From NCBI RefSeq assembly GCF_900107855.1, contig NZ_FNRJ01000021.1:1-48834 (forward strand): DNA of 48,834 nt. The letters run 5' to 3'. The translations under genes and the position numbers were made by a program. The notes beneath the pieces were generated by a model. The model was not told where the DNA came from. It made no database searches and worked only from the letters and a program-made list of their open reading frames with translations. Within the stretch, counting starts at the first letter, position 1. Every line of letters starts with the position of its first letter. The DNA is from Marinobacterium iners DSM 11526 (GTDB lineage Bacteria; Pseudomonadota; Gammaproteobacteria; Pseudomonadales; Balneatricaceae). Of the stretch, positions 31,489 to 41,573 are shown one piece after another.

Positions 31489-31503
31489 TGTTATTCCTCA
31501 CAC

Positions 31504-32040
31504 TCAGGAATTCATCGCTTCGGCCAGTTTCGCCAGTCGTGCGCGAACGGAACCGTCGATCACAAGGTCATCAGAGCGAACAACCACACCCCCGATGATG
31601 GACTTATCCACCTGGGATGTAAGCTTCACTTCACGACCCAACTTGGTGCTGAGGGCCTTGGCCAGTTTCTCCTGCTGTGCATCTTCAAGCGGGAAAGCCG
31701 TGGTCAGGTCAACATCGACCTTTTTCTCCAGATTGGCTTTCAGGCGCTCGAACTGCACGGAGATCTCTGGCAGCAGGCTCAGCCGGCCGTTTTCGGCCAA
31801 CAGACGAACAAAGTTCTTGCCTGCTTCATCCGCCTTGGCATCGAGCACTGACAGTACAACGTCAGCTTTTTGCTCGCCGCTCAGGGACGGATTGCTCAGC
31901 ACTCGGGTCATCAGGCTGTCACTGGCCGCCATGGCGACAAGTGACAGTGTCTGAGACCATTGATCGAGGTTGCCCTTCTCACGCGCATATTCGAATGCGG
32001 CTTTGGTGTAGGGCCGGGCGACTGTATTGAGTTCAGCCAT
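31504..32040 (-). CDS. atpH: ATP synthase F1 subunit delta
   Basis: The 178-aa peripheral stalk subunit starts with TVARPYTKAAFEYA and ends with the conserved VDKSIIGGVVVRSDDLVIDGSVR, the standard OSCP signature. It is 12 bp downstream of atpF and 15 bp upstream of atpA. Confidence 0.97.
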   Translation of the reverse strand: MAELNTVARPYTKAAFEYAREKGNLDQWSQTLSLVAMAASDSLMTRVLSNPSLSGEQKADVVLSVLDAKADEAGKNFVRLLAENGRLSLLPEISVQFERLKANLEKKVDVDLTTAFPLEDAQQEKLAKALSTKLGREVKLTSQVDKSIIGGVVVRSDDLVIDGSVRARLAKLAEAMNS

Positions 32041-32052
32041 CGTAAACCTCGC

Positions 32053-32523
32053 TTAAAGCTCAGCTGCCAGTTTCTCAACCAGCTTAGCGTGCGCTTTTTC
32101 GTCAACAGAGGCTTCCAGAATCTTTTCAGCACCGGCAATTGCCAGTGTAGCCACCTGAGCGCGCAGTGTTTCGCGTGCACGGTTGACTTCCTGTTCGAGT
32201 TCAGCCTGAGCAGATGCTTTCACACGGTCGGCTTCGACACGTGCCTGCTCCTTGGCTTCTTCGATGATCTGGTTAGCCCGCTTGTTGGCCTGTTCAATGA
32301 TGGCGGCTGCCTCTTCCTTGCTTGCACGCATTCCGTCAGCTGCTTTTTCCTGTGCCAGCTGGAGATCACGTTTAGCACGGTCGGCCGCATCAAGCCCTTC
32401 GGCAATCTTCTTCTTACGCTCAGCCAGGGCACCGGTAATCGGTGGCCAGACGTATTTCATACAAAATACGACGAAGAGGAAGAATGCAATGGCCTGACCA
32501 ATGATGGTGAGATTGATATTCAC
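32053..32523 (-). CDS. atpF: ATP synthase Fo subunit b
   Basis: The 156-aa stator subunit has one N-terminal membrane helix ([21 protein letters not shown]) and a long charged, Ala-rich coiled coil to the end. The start is GTG, giving [11 protein letters not shown], matching the family N-terminus. Confidence 0.97.
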   Translation of the reverse strand: MNINLTIIGQAIAFFLFVVFCMKYVWPPITGALAERKKKIAEGLDAADRAKRDLQLAQEKAADGMRASKEEAAAIIEQANKRANQIIEEAKEQARVEADRVKASAQAELEQEVNRARETLRAQVATLAIAGAEKILEASVDEKAHAKLVEKLAAEL

Positions 32524-32550
32524 GCCATTACCTCTCGCGGTTGTCTGTTC

Positions 32551-32593
32551 AAGTAGTTACCCCCGCAGGGGCGCAGTGCCATTCGAACTACTT
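32551..32593 (-). other. stem-loop between atpE and atpF
   Basis: AAGTAGTT (32551-32558) and AACTACTT (32586-32593) form an 8-bp outer stem around an inner GC hairpin CCCC-GCA-GGGG (32561-32571). It begins 3 bp after the atpE stop on the transcribed strand. No U-run follows, so it is probably a 3' stabiliser or RNase barrier that raises atpE mRNA, fitting the high copy number of subunit c. Confidence 0.5.
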
Positions 32594-32595
32594 AA

Positions 32596-32853
<258 letters not shown>

Positions 32854-32908
32854 TTAGTTAGTTTTGCAAAGGTAAATCGGTTGTTCAGTAAACTCTATCC
32901 GTTACAAC

Positions 32909-33742
<834 letters not shown>

Positions 33743-33754
33743 TCATTCAAAGTT

Positions 33755-34180
33755 TCAGGAACTGTGTCTGCACTGCTTCAGCTGCAGTATCCATCCGGAT
33801 AGCTGCAGCAGTATGAAGGTGCCAAATAGGGGAAATGGGCTCAAAGGCTGAACCAGCATGAAGGTTGCACTGAACAGCGCAACCGCCAGCATCATTTTCC
33901 CTATTTCGCTCGCATACATACGAATCACGATGCGATGGGCGTTATCGGCGTCCTGGCTGGAAAATGCCCGCCAGGCAAAATACAGATTCGGAATCAGGTA
34001 AAGCAGACCACCCAGCAGGGCCGAATATGCTTGTGTCACCCCGAGCAACAAACAGGCCATAGATACACTGAGTATCAACACGGCCTGTTGCAGGAAGATT
34101 CGCTTGAATCCCTTGATGCTGCGCCTGTCACGTACACTGACAGCCGCTTTTGGGACTTGCTCCGCTGTACTCTTCCTCAA
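33755..34180 (-). CDS. atpI: ATP synthase subunit I
   Basis: This is a four-helix membrane protein of 141 aa from this start, with GGLLYLIPNLYFAWRAF and YASEIGKMMLAVALFS, both usual in AtpI; it assists c-ring assembly and Mg2+ supply. No ATG gives a full protein. A TTG at 34213 is in frame, but it lies only about 5 bases from the start point predicted for the promoter at 34225-34253. The TTG at 34180, with AGGA 6 bases upstream, leaves a normal leader and is preferred. Confidence 0.85.
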   Translation of the reverse strand: MRKSTAEQVPKAAVSVRDRRSIKGFKRIFLQQAVLILSVSMACLLLGVTQAYSALLGGLLYLIPNLYFAWRAFSSQDADNAHRIVIRMYASEIGKMMLAVALFSATFMLVQPLSPFPLFGTFILLQLSGWILQLKQCRHSS

Positions 34181-34224
34181 TCCTGATCCTGTATCGTCCG
34201 AAACAGTGCCCAAATAGCGGGCAG

Positions 34225-34253
34225 ATTATAGGCATTCCCCCCCTGTTTCTCAA
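34225..34253 (-). promoter_or_regulatory. atp operon promoter
   Basis: On the minus strand TTGAGA (34253-34248) and TATAAT (34230-34225) are separated by 17 bp, a near-consensus sigma70 promoter. The predicted start point is about 34218, between parB and atpI. Confidence 0.8.
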
Positions 34254-34322
34254 CTGAAACCCGGAAGATTTGCACTAAGGTCTTACCCTAAGCCAGTACG
34301 ACTGGATATTACCTGATGCGGG

Positions 34323-35219
34323 TCAGCCAATCAGCTGCAGGATTGCATCGAGTTCATCACGAGACTTGAAATTGATTGAAATCTTACCCTTGCCGCTTGC
34401 CGTCGCATTGATCTTGACGGGTACAGAAAAACGCTGAGACAGCTCTCCTGCAAGCTGCTGCAGCTGTTCGTCTGGCTGCTTTGACGGCTTTTCTTCGGCA
34501 TCAGCGGGTTGCTGAAAACGCTTCACCAACAACTCGGTTTCGCGTACCGAAAGCCCTCTGGTGACGACCTCATCTGCCGCCTTGATCTGAACCAGCCCTT
34601 CCAGGGCCAGCAATGCCCTCGCATGGCCCATTTCGATATCGCCATACTCCAGCATTTTTTTGACCTCATCAGTCAAATTCATCAACCGGAGCAGGTTGGT
34701 AATCGTGGAGCGGGACTTGCCAACGGCATCAGCGACCTGCTGCTGGGTCAGCTCAAACTCGGTCTGCAGACGATGCAGCGCGATCGCTTCCTCGATTGGG
34801 TTGAGATTTTCACGCTGAATGTTTTCAATCAGGGCCATGGCGATGGCCGCTTCATCGGGCACATCGCGGATAATCACCGGGATTGTGCTCAATCCCGCCA
34901 TCTGTGCCGCTCGCCAGCGCCTCTCACCTGCGATGATTTCGTAACGTCCCTCCGCTACCGGCCGGACCACAATCGGCTGCATGACGCCCTGGGCACGAAT
35001 CGAGTTTGCCAGCTCTTCCAATGCCTGAGGTTCTAGATCACGCCGCGGCTGATAACGACCACGCTGGATTTCATCCAGTGGCATCTGTCGCAAGTCACCC
35101 TGCTTGTCTGCGGCCTGACGTGCCTCGGTCTGTTCCGCGTAAGGTGAGTCTTCTGCCGCCACATCAGACAGCAACGCATCCAGCCCGCGCCCCAGTCCCC
35201 GTTTTTTCGCTACCATCAT
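34323..35219 (-). CDS. parB: chromosome partitioning protein ParB
   Basis: The 298-aa CTP-dependent parS-binding clamp begins KKRGLGRGLDALLSD, has the ParB/Srx nuclease-like CTPase part with RYEIIAGERRWRAAQMAGL and NPIEEAIAL, the helix-turn-helix LTQQQVADAVGKSRSTITN (about residue 160) and a C-terminal dimerisation domain. Its first ATG overlaps the parA stop (ATGA). Confidence 0.97.
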   Translation of the reverse strand: MMVAKKRGLGRGLDALLSDVAAEDSPYAEQTEARQAADKQGDLRQMPLDEIQRGRYQPRRDLEPQALEELANSIRAQGVMQPIVVRPVAEGRYEIIAGERRWRAAQMAGLSTIPVIIRDVPDEAAIAMALIENIQRENLNPIEEAIALHRLQTEFELTQQQVADAVGKSRSTITNLLRLMNLTDEVKKMLEYGDIEMGHARALLALEGLVQIKAADEVVTRGLSVRETELLVKRFQQPADAEEKPSKQPDEQLQQLAGELSQRFSVPVKINATASGKGKISINFKSRDELDAILQLIG

Positions 35220-36028
35220 TCAGCTTCCTGTTCCGTTGTCACCACCGCCTCTGCGGTGCGTTCCCGATCCGTACGGCGAATCAATTCACCAGCCAGAGCC
35301 AGATAGGCCAGAGCCCCGCGGGAGCTCTTGTCATACTGCAGCGCCGGCAGACCATGGCTTGGCGCTTCAGCCAGACGCACATTACGGGGGATCACCGTGC
35401 GATAGACCTTATCCCCGAAATACTCCACCAAGTGAGTGGATACATCCTTCGTCAGGCTCATGCGCGGATCGTACATGGTGCGCAGTATGCCCTCGATCTT
35501 CAGCTCCGGATTAAGGCGCTGATTGATCTTGTTGATGGTCCCGACCAGTGCACTGATCCCCTCCAGTGCATAGTACTCACACTGCATAGGAATGATCACA
35601 CCGGATGATGCCGCCAGTGCGTTGACCGTCAGCAGATTGAGTGACGGCGGGTTGTCGATCAGGATGAAGTCATAGTCATCCATCACCGGCATCAGTGCCA
35701 TCTTGAGCCGGAATTCACGCCGCGGGAGCTGCAGCAGCTCAACCTCGGCAGCCGTCAGGTCGCCATTGGCACCGATCAGATGATAGCCGCACAGGGTATC
35801 CTTGATGATCGCATTGGCGGCATCGGTCTGATCTGTCAGGAGCTCATACACCGAATGTTCCAGTTGATGCTTGTCGATGCCGCTGCCCATGGTGGCATTC
35901 CCCTGGGGGTCCAGATCGATCATCAGTACCCGTTTGCGGGTCGCGGCAAGAGATGCCGCCAGGTTGACGCAGGTGGTGGTTTTACCCACACCACCCTTCT
36001 GATTGGTGATTGTGATGATCTTGGCCAC
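35216..36028 (-). CDS. parA: chromosome partitioning ATPase ParA
   Basis: The 270-aa ATPase has the deviant Walker A QKGGVGKTTTCVNLA (about residues 9-23), switch I VLMIDLDPQGNATMG and Walker B FILIDNPPSLNLLT. The common form of the last motif is DCPPS; here the Cys is Asn, a change not expected to break activity. The start is GTG with GGGAG 9 bases upstream, 2 bp after rsmG. Confidence 0.97.
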   Translation of the reverse strand: MAKIITITNQKGGVGKTTTCVNLAASLAATRKRVLMIDLDPQGNATMGSGIDKHQLEHSVYELLTDQTDAANAIIKDTLCGYHLIGANGDLTAAEVELLQLPRREFRLKMALMPVMDDYDFILIDNPPSLNLLTVNALAASSGVIIPMQCEYYALEGISALVGTINKINQRLNPELKIEGILRTMYDPRMSLTKDVSTHLVEYFGDKVYRTVIPRNVRLAEAPSHGLPALQYDKSSRGALAYLALAGELIRRTDRERTAEAVVTTEQEAE

Positions 36029-36030
36029 GT

Positions 36031-36654
36031 TCAGATTCTCCCAAGGATCAGCAGGTGTCGCTCGCCATCGGTATCCGGCAGGTTAAGCCGGTGTACGTCC
36101 TGCAATGAAAACCCTGCCGGTATCTGTTCGAGTTCGGCTTCAGGATACAGTCCTTTCATCGCCAGAAACACTCCACTTGGCGCGGCCAAATGACCGCTGA
36201 GTGTCAGCATGTCAGAAATGGAAGCAAAGGCGCGTGAAACTATCATGTCGAAAGGGGCTGCCTCTACCTGTTCCACTCGACCGTTGATAACGGTCAGATT
36301 ATCCAGCCCCAACTCGATTCGCACCTGCTGCTGAAACCGAGTCTTCTTGCCGTTACTGTCCAGTGTGGTGACATCAAGATCGGGACGGCAGATCGCCAGC
36401 GGAATACCGGGCAGACCGGGGCCACTGCCCACATCGAGCAGACGTCCCGAGCCAATCCAGGGCAGAATGCTCAAGCTGTCCACCAGGTGACGGCTGATCA
36501 TCTCCTGCGGATCACGTACAGCGGTCAGGTTGTATGCCTTGTTCCACTTCACCAGCAATTGATGATAGGCCAGCAGGCGCTCGACTTGTGTTTCGTTGAG
36601 GTCGAGTTTCAGTTGTTTCAGCGCCTGCTCCAGCGTGTGGCGATACCGATCCAT
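36031..36654 (-). CDS. rsmG: 16S rRNA (guanine527-N7)-methyltransferase
   Basis: The 207-aa enzyme (GidB) has KWNKAYNLTAVRDP, HLVDSLSILP and the SAM motif LLDVGSGPGLPGIPLAI, then VSRAFAS. The ATG at 36654 overlaps the mnmG TGA by one base; a TTG one codon earlier is less likely. Coupled to mnmG, as in most proteobacteria. Confidence 0.96.
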   Translation of the reverse strand: MDRYRHTLEQALKQLKLDLNETQVERLLAYHQLLVKWNKAYNLTAVRDPQEMISRHLVDSLSILPWIGSGRLLDVGSGPGLPGIPLAICRPDLDVTTLDSNGKKTRFQQQVRIELGLDNLTVINGRVEQVEAAPFDMIVSRAFASISDMLTLSGHLAAPSGVFLAMKGLYPEAELEQIPAGFSLQDVHRLNLPDTDGERHLLILGRI

Positions 36655-38549
36655 CAATGTTGCACCTGTGTCCTGTTATGGCTGAGTTGGCGTTTTTTCA
36701 GATATACCAGCAGCAACGAAATCGCTGCAGGTGTCATACCCTGAATGCGTGAAGCCTGTGCCAGGGTTTCCGGGCGCTGTTGATCCAGCTTGAGTTTCAA
36801 CTCATTGGACAGACCACTGACCTGACTGTAATCGAAATCATCCGGCAAGCGAGTGTTTTCCTGGCGGCGCATCTGCTCGATTTCAGTCTTTTGCCGCTCG
36901 ATATAGCCGGAATATTTGAGCTGGATCTCAACCTGTTCTGCGGCCTGAGCGTCATTGATCGGCTCGCCCTTGAGCCAGGCCACATCGTTGTAGCCCAACT
37001 CGGGGCGCTTGATCAGGTCGGCCAGATTGTATTCTCGGGTCAGCTCACTTTTCAGACGGCTGCTGAGTTGCTCTGCTTCGACCGTAGCGGGATGTACCCA
37101 AGTATTTTTCAGGCGTTGCAGCTCCAGCTCCATCGCTTCGCGCTTGGCCTCGAACCGCATCCAGCGTTCATCGCCGACCAGCCCCAGTTCACGCCCCTTT
37201 TCGGTCAAGCGCAGATCGGCGTTGTCTTCACGCAGAATCAAACGGTATTCCGCCCGACTGGTAAACATGCGATAGGGCTCGGAGGTACCCAGCGTGATCA
37301 GATCATCGACCAGAACACCGATATAGGCTTCATCGCGGCGAGGATACCACTGCTCGCGCTCAAGTGCGCGTGCTGCTGCGTTGTAACCCGCCAGCAGGCC
37401 CTGAGCGCCGGCTTCTTCGTAACCGGTCGTTCCGTTGATCTGACCGGCAAAATAAAGACCACTGATATGTTTTGTTTCCAACGTATGACGCAGATCCTGC
37501 GGGTTGAAAAAGTCATATTCGATGGCATAGCCCGGTCGGGTGATATGTGCATGTTCAAAACCGCGAATCGAACGAACCAGCTCCATCTGTACATCAAACG
37601 GCAGACTGGTGGAGATGCCGTTGGGATATAGCTCATGGGTAGTAAGGCCTTCAGGTTCAACAAAAACCTGGTGTTGATCCTTGTCCGCGAAGCGATTGAT
37701 CTTATCTTCGATAGAGGGGCAGTAACGAGGTCCAATCCCTTCGATCACGCCGGTATACATGGGCGACCGGTCCAATCCGCCACGAATAATGTCATGGGTA
37801 CGGGCGTTGGTATGGGTGATGAAACAACTGACCTGCTGTGGGTGCTCATCCCGGCTGCCCATGAAAGACATGACCGGTGTTGGAGTATCACCCGGCTGAG
37901 GCTGCATGACGGAAAAATCGACACTGCGGGCATCGATGCGCGGAGGTGTGCCAGTCTTGAGCCTATCGACCCGTAACGGCAATTCTCGTAATCGCTGTGC
38001 CAAACGGATTGAAGGCGGATCACCGGCGCGGCCACCGGCATGATGATCCAGTCCGATATGGATAACACCTCCGAGGAAGGTACCTGCAGTCAGAACCACG
38101 GAACGTGCGTGAAAACGAATGCCGGTTTGAGTCACTACCCCCTTGACCTGTTCACCTTCCACGATCAAGTCATCAGCCGCCTGCTGGAAAATATGCAGGT
38201 TAGGCTGATTCTCCAGTATCGAACGAACGGCAGCCTTGTAGAGGATACGATCAGCCTGGGCGCGTGTTGCACGTACAGCAGGCCCCTTGCGGGCATTAAG
38301 TACCCGAAACTGGATACCCCCTCGATCAGTTGCCCGTGCCATCGCGCCATCAAGCGCATCGATCTCTTTCACCAGATGACTCTTGCCGATCCCGCCGATG
38401 GCTGGGTTGCAGGACATCTGACCCAGCGTTTCGATGTTGTGTGTCAGAAGCAGAGTTTTGGCACCGATGCGTGCGGATGCCAAAGCGGCTTCTGTTCCGG
38501 CATGTCCGCCGCCGATCACGATTACATCAAAGTGGTCAGGGTAATCCAC
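36654..38549 (-). CDS. mnmG: tRNA uridine-5-carboxymethylaminomethyl modification protein MnmG
   Basis: The FAD enzyme (GidA) partners MnmE to modify U34 of tRNAs. It has the dinucleotide motif [50 protein letters not shown] and the C-terminal helical domain ([14 protein letters not shown]). The start is taken as GTG at 38549, with GAGG 8 bases upstream, giving [15 protein letters not shown] and 631 aa, the family length. An ATG 21 codons upstream would add Cys-rich residues foreign to the family. The gene borders the probable origin. Confidence 0.94.
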   Translation of the reverse strand: MDYPDHFDVIVIGGGHAGTEAALASARIGAKTLLLTHNIETLGQMSCNPAIGGIGKSHLVKEIDALDGAMARATDRGGIQFRVLNARKGPAVRATRAQADRILYKAAVRSILENQPNLHIFQQAADDLIVEGEQVKGVVTQTGIRFHARSVVLTAGTFLGGVIHIGLDHHAGGRAGDPPSIRLAQRLRELPLRVDRLKTGTPPRIDARSVDFSVMQPQPGDTPTPVMSFMGSRDEHPQQVSCFITHTNARTHDIIRGGLDRSPMYTGVIEGIGPRYCPSIEDKINRFADKDQHQVFVEPEGLTTHELYPNGISTSLPFDVQMELVRSIRGFEHAHITRPGYAIEYDFFNPQDLRHTLETKHISGLYFAGQINGTTGYEEAGAQGLLAGYNAAARALEREQWYPRRDEAYIGVLVDDLITLGTSEPYRMFTSRAEYRLILREDNADLRLTEKGRELGLVGDERWMRFEAKREAMELELQRLKNTWVHPATVEAEQLSSRLKSELTREYNLADLIKRPELGYNDVAWLKGEPINDAQAAEQVEIQLKYSGYIERQKTEIEQMRRQENTRLPDDFDYSQVSGLSNELKLKLDQQRPETLAQASRIQGMTPAAISLLLVYLKKRQLSHNRTQVQH

Positions 38550-38612
38550 TGCACAGGCCTCACAGATTGTGTTGTCGAACTGACCGCATGGGTCGGGTGA
38601 AAAGGCTGACAA

Positions 38613-39330
38613 GTATAGCGTTCTGAAGTGCTGCAGGAAATGGTCAAATATTGAACAGCTCTTTTTCTTCTTATATATATGTAAGGATAAGTAAGGTTTA
38701 TATATAAAGATGATTATTGTTTGTTATGTATGGTCAGCCACATTTCCGTTGATAGTGCGGTTTTTTGCATGTATTTCATATGGTTAGACATCGTCAAACC
38801 CTGTATACCCTTGCCCGTGTGACTGGTGACGCCCTTGGGATGAGGTGTGTGTAAAACAGCACCATATCCACAGCCTGAATTGTTCCACCGTTTGTGCACA
38901 GATGGTTCCGGGACAGGAACACAGTTTCCGGACAGGCTGGTGTGAATTGTATATTCATGTGGTTAAGAGCAGAGCAAGCTGTACGTTGGCTGTGAATTGA
39001 TTTCGAAAACACAAACAAGTGCTGAATATCGTGAAGATAGATCTGTTGATAAGTCTGTGTGTGGTATGTATAACATGAGCAGGTTTTATTGCAGGATGGG
39101 ATTGGTAAGTTATGCCATGATAACAGAGTAAAAGCATTAATCTATTTAAAAACAGTAATTTACGAATTCTTTGATTGTGTATAACGAGGATTTATCATAA
39201 AGCCAACCCTTGTTTTGCACAGGCTATCACAATGCCGGTCAATAAATGTCCAGCAGGGTTAGGCCCGGAATCAGTGACACATGTGGGTAAGATACCGAAA
39301 AAAAAATTCGGCTTTGCCTGTGGGTAAGTA
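38613..39330. other. probable chromosomal replication origin (oriC)
   Basis: About 870 bp upstream of mnmG contain no credible gene. They hold a very AT-rich block (38667-38735) and many DnaA-box-like 9-mers. A perfect TTATACACA lies on the minus strand at 39176-39184, TTTTACACA (fits TTWTNCACA) at 38848-38856, and one-mismatch boxes at 38864, 38892, 38958, 39044, 39065, 39282 and 39319. Location beside mnmG-rsmG matches the E. coli oriC, and parAB is close by. GATC sites are scarce (one at about 39040), so SeqA/Dam-type control as in E. coli is not indicated. Confidence 0.75.
38667..38735. other. AT-rich segment, candidate DNA unwinding element
   Basis: This stretch is nearly all A/T, with TTATATATATGTAAGGATAA and GTTTATATATAAAGATGATT as two similar, adjacent units. 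It sits at the mnmG side of the DnaA-box cluster, as a DUE does. Confidence 0.55.
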
Positions 39331-39386
39331 GCAAGAAACGCTAAAGCCGCTGCAAAGCGATAAAAACAGGGGGAAATGAAGGTGGA

Positions 39387-39407
39387 AAGGCCGACGGTGC
39401 CGGCCTT
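39387..39407 (-). terminator. weak terminator after the yceI-like gene
   Basis: AAGGCCG / CGGCCTT form a 7-bp stem with a 7-base loop 14 bp after the stop; only a short pyrimidine tail (TTCC) follows. Confidence 0.5.
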
Positions 39408-39420
39408 GATTGTGCAGAGC

Positions 39421-39999
39421 TTACTGGCGGATGCCTTCAATACTCAAAATCAGTTCGACTTCCTGTGCAGCAGGGCCAAGATCCATATCGATATTGTAGT
39501 CCTTCAGGCGAATGCTGGTGCTGCCTTCGAAACCTGCGCGGTATCCACCCCAGGGGTCTTCACCCTCACCCAGATGTTGGGCATCAATAATCACTTCGCG
39601 GGTCGCGCCGTTCAGTGTCAGGTTACCCTTGATCTCCAGCGCGCCATCCTCAGACGCAGTCACAGAAGTAGACTCAAAGCGTGCAACGGGATGAGCGTCC
39701 ACATTGAGAAAGTCTGCGCTGCGCAGGTGTTTGTCACGTTCGGCATGATTTGAATCCACGCTGGCAGTATTGATATTGACGCTCACACTGCTGTCTTCCG
39801 GTGATTCGGAATCCCAGTTGAAGCGACCATCAAACTCATTGAAGCGGCCGTACAGCCAGCTGTAGCCCAGGTGGCTGATCTTGAAATTGACAAAAGCATG
39901 CTGGCCTTCGATATCAATGGCATATTCCGCTGCCTGTGCTGTCACAGCAGACATTGTCAGCATTGAACCCAATGCCATACCGGCAAACAGTTTATTCAT
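39421..39999 (-). CDS. YceI family periplasmic protein
   Basis: The 192-aa precursor has a signal peptide (cleavage after VTAQAA, about residue 24) and a lipocalin-like YceI domain: [44 protein letters not shown] and the [12 protein letters not shown] strand. The family binds isoprenoid lipids such as quinone-like molecules. Its start overlaps the cytochrome b561 gene by 8 bp, the usual pairing. Confidence 0.93.
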   Translation of the reverse strand: MNKLFAGMALGSMLTMSAVTAQAAEYAIDIEGQHAFVNFKISHLGYSWLYGRFNEFDGRFNWDSESPEDSSVSVNINTASVDSNHAERDKHLRSADFLNVDAHPVARFESTSVTASEDGALEIKGNLTLNGATREVIIDAQHLGEGEDPWGGYRAGFEGSTSIRLKDYNIDMDLGPAAQEVELILSIEGIRQ

Positions 40000-40573
40000 T
40001 ATGACTCTCCTTGGTATTAGTGGACCCCGGCCTCAACATGCGGATGAGGGTGGTGTCACGATCAATGAAATGATGCTTGAGTGCACCCAGAATGTGCAGG
40101 GCTACTAACGCAAGTACGCCCATGGCCAACCAGTAATGCACAGCCCCTGCGCGATCGGCCTGACCAGGAAGTCCGGTGATCAGTGCCGGCAGTTCAAACC
40201 AGCCAAATACACTGATACCCTGGCCCTTGGCGGTCGAGATCAGATAACCACTGATCAGAATGGCAAACAGCATGAAGTAGAGTAGAGCATGAGCGGCATG
40301 GGCAAGACGAACCTCCCAGTGGCGATGGCTGGGAAGTGTCTTGGGTTGAGGGTTTGTCAATCGCCACAGCAGGCGTGCAACAAGAACAGCGGCCAGACTT
40401 AAACCGATACTCTTGTGCCAGAATGGTGCAAGCTTGTACCAGGGGCTGTAATAGTTTAGTTCGACCATCCACAGCCCCAAGGCAATAAGACCGAACACTG
40501 TCAACGCAACCAGCCAATGCAGCAGGATGCTGATCAATCCATAGGACTCTATTGTGTTACGCAGGGCTGGCAT
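39992..40573 (-). CDS. cytochrome b561 family protein
   Basis: The 193-aa four-helix diheme membrane protein shows candidate His ligands in [10 protein letters not shown] (helix 1), FWHKSIG (helix 2), [13 protein letters not shown] (helix 3) and [14 protein letters not shown] (helix 4). GGAGGAGAAG precedes the ATG. It is translationally coupled to the YceI protein, suggesting electron exchange with a periplasmic quinone carrier. Confidence 0.92.
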   Translation of the reverse strand: MPALRNTIESYGLISILLHWLVALTVFGLIALGLWMVELNYYSPWYKLAPFWHKSIGLSLAAVLVARLLWRLTNPQPKTLPSHRHWEVRLAHAAHALLYFMLFAILISGYLISTAKGQGISVFGWFELPALITGLPGQADRAGAVHYWLAMGVLALVALHILGALKHHFIDRDTTLIRMLRPGSTNTKESHNE

Positions 40574-40669
40574 TCTTCTCCTCCTGATTCAGTGCAATGA
40601 TTGTCACACTAAAAGGAGAATCAATTAAGCCGTCTGAATGGTGCAAATATATCAGTTTTTTTGATTGTT

Positions 40670-40858
40670 CTACCCTGTATGGTTTGCAGCCAAACCCAAC
40701 AAAAAAAGAATCATTATGGCCAAGATAGAGCCAATACTTTTCAATTTTTTGTTAGCGAACTTGAAGTCAAACTTCCCGACTACAAATAGCACAAGGTAAA
40801 CAATAGCGGCACTCATCAGCAAGCGGCCCAGTAAATTCCCTACAACATAGGCGTCCAT
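40670..40858 (-). CDS. small two-helix membrane protein
   Basis: The 62-aa product has two hydrophobic helices (about residues 9-28 and 42-58) joined by a basic loop (KFDFKFANKKLKS). AGGAA lies 8 bases before its ATG. It follows the exported-protein gene by 14 bp and is likely cotranscribed. I do not recognise the family. Confidence 0.7.
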   Translation of the reverse strand: MDAYVVGNLLGRLLMSAAIVYLVLFVVGKFDFKFANKKLKSIGSILAIMILFLLGLAANHTG

Positions 40859-40872
40859 TAGTGTATTTCCTT

Positions 40873-41454
40873 TTAATTATTGGGAAGAGGTTTCAAGTTA
40901 CTGATTATTTTAGTCAGCATTGGATGGATGTGTTCTGACTTTCCCTGAGCGGTAACAGCAAAAAAAGCTACGGAGCGTCCTGAAGGCATCATACCGGCAA
41001 AACTGAGCGCTTCGTAATCCACCCCTTCAGATCTCAAAGACAGAAGCTCTTCATAACCTACGATGTCGCCATAGGTTACTTTTTCCATTTTTCGCATGAC
41101 TTCAGGATTCATGGCACTTGCGCTCTTGCGTACAGTTGCCAAAGATTTCAGTGCAATCAAAGGTAAAAGTTCCTTTTTGATCGTGATATCAGGCACACTG
41201 ACAATATCAATACTTGTGGGTGGATAATAGTCCTCAGGTGTACTGAGTATTATCGCATGGGTATCACGGCGGCGTTGAGTTTCCCAGTTCCATTGTGGTC
41301 GCGCGGGTACAAATATTTGAAGGCCTGCTTCGGGTACATCTGTCACGGCAAAGGGGCGTTTGGCCCGCTGCTCTTCGGCCTGTGATGGCACCGCGATAAA
41401 AAAATGTATGAATAAGGTGACTAAAGCTAAAAGGTTCAGACGGTTTCTGGACAT
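40873..41454 (-). CDS. exported protein, possible PsbP/DcrB-like fold
   Basis: The 193-aa precursor has a signal peptide (SRNRLNLLALVTLFIHFFIA...SQA) and a mature domain with alternating strands that ends YEALSFAGMMPSGRSVAFFA then LTKIISNLKPL. That ending resembles the last strands and helix of PsbP/DcrB-type domains, but the match is by eye only. Start 41454 has AGGA 9 bases upstream; a longer frame is not needed. It is flanked by the small membrane protein and the lipoprotein. Confidence 0.7.
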   Translation of the reverse strand: MSRNRLNLLALVTLFIHFFIAVPSQAEEQRAKRPFAVTDVPEAGLQIFVPARPQWNWETQRRRDTHAIILSTPEDYYPPTSIDIVSVPDITIKKELLPLIALKSLATVRKSASAMNPEVMRKMEKVTYGDIVGYEELLSLRSEGVDYEALSFAGMMPSGRSVAFFAVTAQGKSEHIHPMLTKIISNLKPLPNN

Positions 41455-41518
41455 GATTAATTCTTCCTGATTATCAGTCGTTATAAAACGGAGGCGTTCA
41501 TCCTGAATAGCGGATAGT

Positions 41519-41544
41519 ACCCTACTGAGTAGCCTCAGTAGGGT
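41519..41544. other. hairpin between lipoprotein and exported protein genes
   Basis: ACCCTACTGAG and CTCAGTAGGGT form a perfect 11-bp stem with a 4-base loop. No T-run follows on either strand, so a processing or stability element is as likely as a terminator. Confidence 0.5.
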
Positions 41545-41573
41545 CAATAAGTCAATATGACCGTTTTAATTTT

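Noticed and set aside
29887-31851. 654-codon open frame on the plus strand opposite atpA
   Set aside because: Same reason: it is fully antisense to atpA and part of atpH, with a low-complexity, non-protein-like sequence.
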